Of a stretch of 47,144 bases of DNA, positions 46,694 through 47,144 are shown piece after piece. Every line of letters begins with the position of its first letter. Positions within the stretch are counted from its first letter, which is position 1. The stretch spans positions 1-47,144 of the forward strand of contig CALRKY020000023.1 in the NCBI GenBank assembly GCA_943368345.1, given 5' to 3'. The position numbers and the translations under genes were made by a program. The notes beneath the pieces were generated by a model. The model did no database searches. It worked only from the letters and a program-made list of their open reading frames with translations, and had not been told where the DNA came from. Source of the stretch: JADCGM01 sp943368345 (lineage in GTDB: Bacteria > Pseudomonadota > Alphaproteobacteria > Sphingomonadales > Sphingomonadaceae).

Positions 46694-47144
46694 CAGAACA
46701 GATATTGCTCAGCAATCGACGCACCGAGCCGGTTGTTGTCGGCAAGGAAGTCGTTAACATATTCATGGAGACCGGCTGCGAAAATCGTCTCGATCCGGCC
46801 ATTCGCCAGTTTGTTCGCCGATGCGATGGCGAGCCGGTGGCTGGGCCCCCGCCGTCCGCTGGCGTTGCCGAGCTGATCCAGATAGCGCACCGCGTCCTGG
46901 GTGCAGGCGGCGAGTGATCGCGGCATGGTGCTGTTCAGCATTAACAGATCGGCCACCAGCCAGGGTTTAACGCTGTCGCGGTAGACATGGCGGTAGGCGG
47001 TGAGCGCTGACACCGTCCGCAGGATCGTCGTCCACTGGAAATAATCGAGGCTGCCGCCCACCGGTTCGTCGCGCGGCAGCAGCAGATGATATTTGACATC
47101 GAGCAACCGGGCGGTGTTGTCGGCGCGCTCCACCGCGGCCCCCA
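46693..47144 (-). CDS. Alpha-E domain protein, 5' end outside the window
   Basis: The visible 150 or so residues are the C-terminal part of an alpha-E domain protein: VERADNTARLLDVKYHLLL, then LDYFQWTTILRTVSALTAYR, and a tail ending in EYVNDFLADNNRLGASIAEQ. The reading frame stays open to the right edge, so the true start lies beyond it. These helical proteins always accompany a circularly permuted ATP-grasp enzyme, whose gene is expected just upstream, outside the window. The stop overlaps the transglutaminase start. Confidence 0.88.
   Translation of the reverse strand, partial: GAAVERADNTARLLDVKYHLLLPRDEPVGGSLDYFQWTTILRTVSALTAYRHVYRDSVKPWLVADLLMLNSTMPRSLAACTQDAVRYLDQLGNASGRRGPSHRLAIASANKLANGRIETIFAAGLHEYVNDFLADNNRLGASIAEQYLF

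Noticed and set aside
1..47144. Search by eye for tRNA genes, rRNA, CRISPR repeats, integrase sites and phage genes
   Set aside because: No cloverleaf, regular spaced repeats, integrase or phage structural protein was found; a covariance-model scan would be needed to exclude small RNAs.

Overview
The window looks like chromosome of a GC-rich alphaproteobacterium, most likely Sphingomonadales. The evidence is the overall gene style, the MucR zinc-finger regulator, the rpmH-rnpA-yidD-yidC-engB block, exosortase-A-type polysaccharide genes, a possible sphingolipid gene pair, and the sphingomonad-type palindromic repeat built on CCTGAGCCTGTCG. I found no tRNA, rRNA, CRISPR array, prophage or plasmid origin. 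The only trace of a mobile element is the 3' end of an IS630-type transposase at the left edge. Coding density is high and no gene-free stretch exceeds 225 bases.

Layout. (1) 1-4074: IS remnant, then an apparently complete transcription unit: a promoter with a BlaI-type operator, a BlaI-like repressor, an M56 (BlaR1-like) membrane protease, a TPM-domain protein, a beta-lactamase-fold SxxK hydrolase and an intrinsic terminator. (2) 4243-6660, minus: secreted DUF2141 protein, diacylglycerol-kinase-type lipid kinase and a Tam41-like nucleotidyltransferase, tightly coupled. (3) 6767-11889: lptF-lptG, a fatty acid hydroxylase, a YghO/BcerS-type N-acyltransferase and a DUF4136 lipoprotein, an envelope-lipid block. 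(4) 11983-15909: universal stress protein, Nfu-type Fe-S protein, RutE-like reductase, tsaB, rimI, mucR and folE. (5) 16001-20448: HMG-CoA-lyase-type enzyme, a secreted unknown, a VOC protein, a tandem-HxlR regulator and acs. (6) 20555-28954: TonB-dependent siderophore receptor, DMT transporter, Nudix hydrolase, a MarR-EmrA-EmrB efflux operon, ygfZ, and a ferric-reductase-like membrane protein with a PepSY partner. The receptor and the reductase carry almost identical Fur-like palindromes. (7) 28992-36923: a 38-residue membrane peptide, palindromic repeats, valS, and an RND efflux pair divergent from a TetR regulator. (8) 36903-41493: exosortase-associated O-antigen-ligase-like protein, wecB, an exosortase-type glycosyltransferase and a membrane-anchored coiled-coil protein. 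(9) 41516-44662, minus: engB, yidC, yidD, rnpA, rpmH. (10) 44816-47144, minus: DUF952, the proteasome-like Anbu protease, a transglutaminase and an alpha-E protein, truncated by the window edge.

The main theme is the cell envelope: lipid precursor supply and lipid modification, LPS transport, cell-wall stress sensing, polysaccharide assembly, membrane protein insertion, efflux and iron uptake. The best candidates for under-described systems are the BlaI/M56/TPM/hydrolase unit, the lipid kinase plus Tam41-like pair, the hydroxylase plus BcerS-like pair, the Fur-linked receptor and orphan reductase, and the Anbu operon. All functional calls rest on reading translated sequence and family knowledge; no database search was run.
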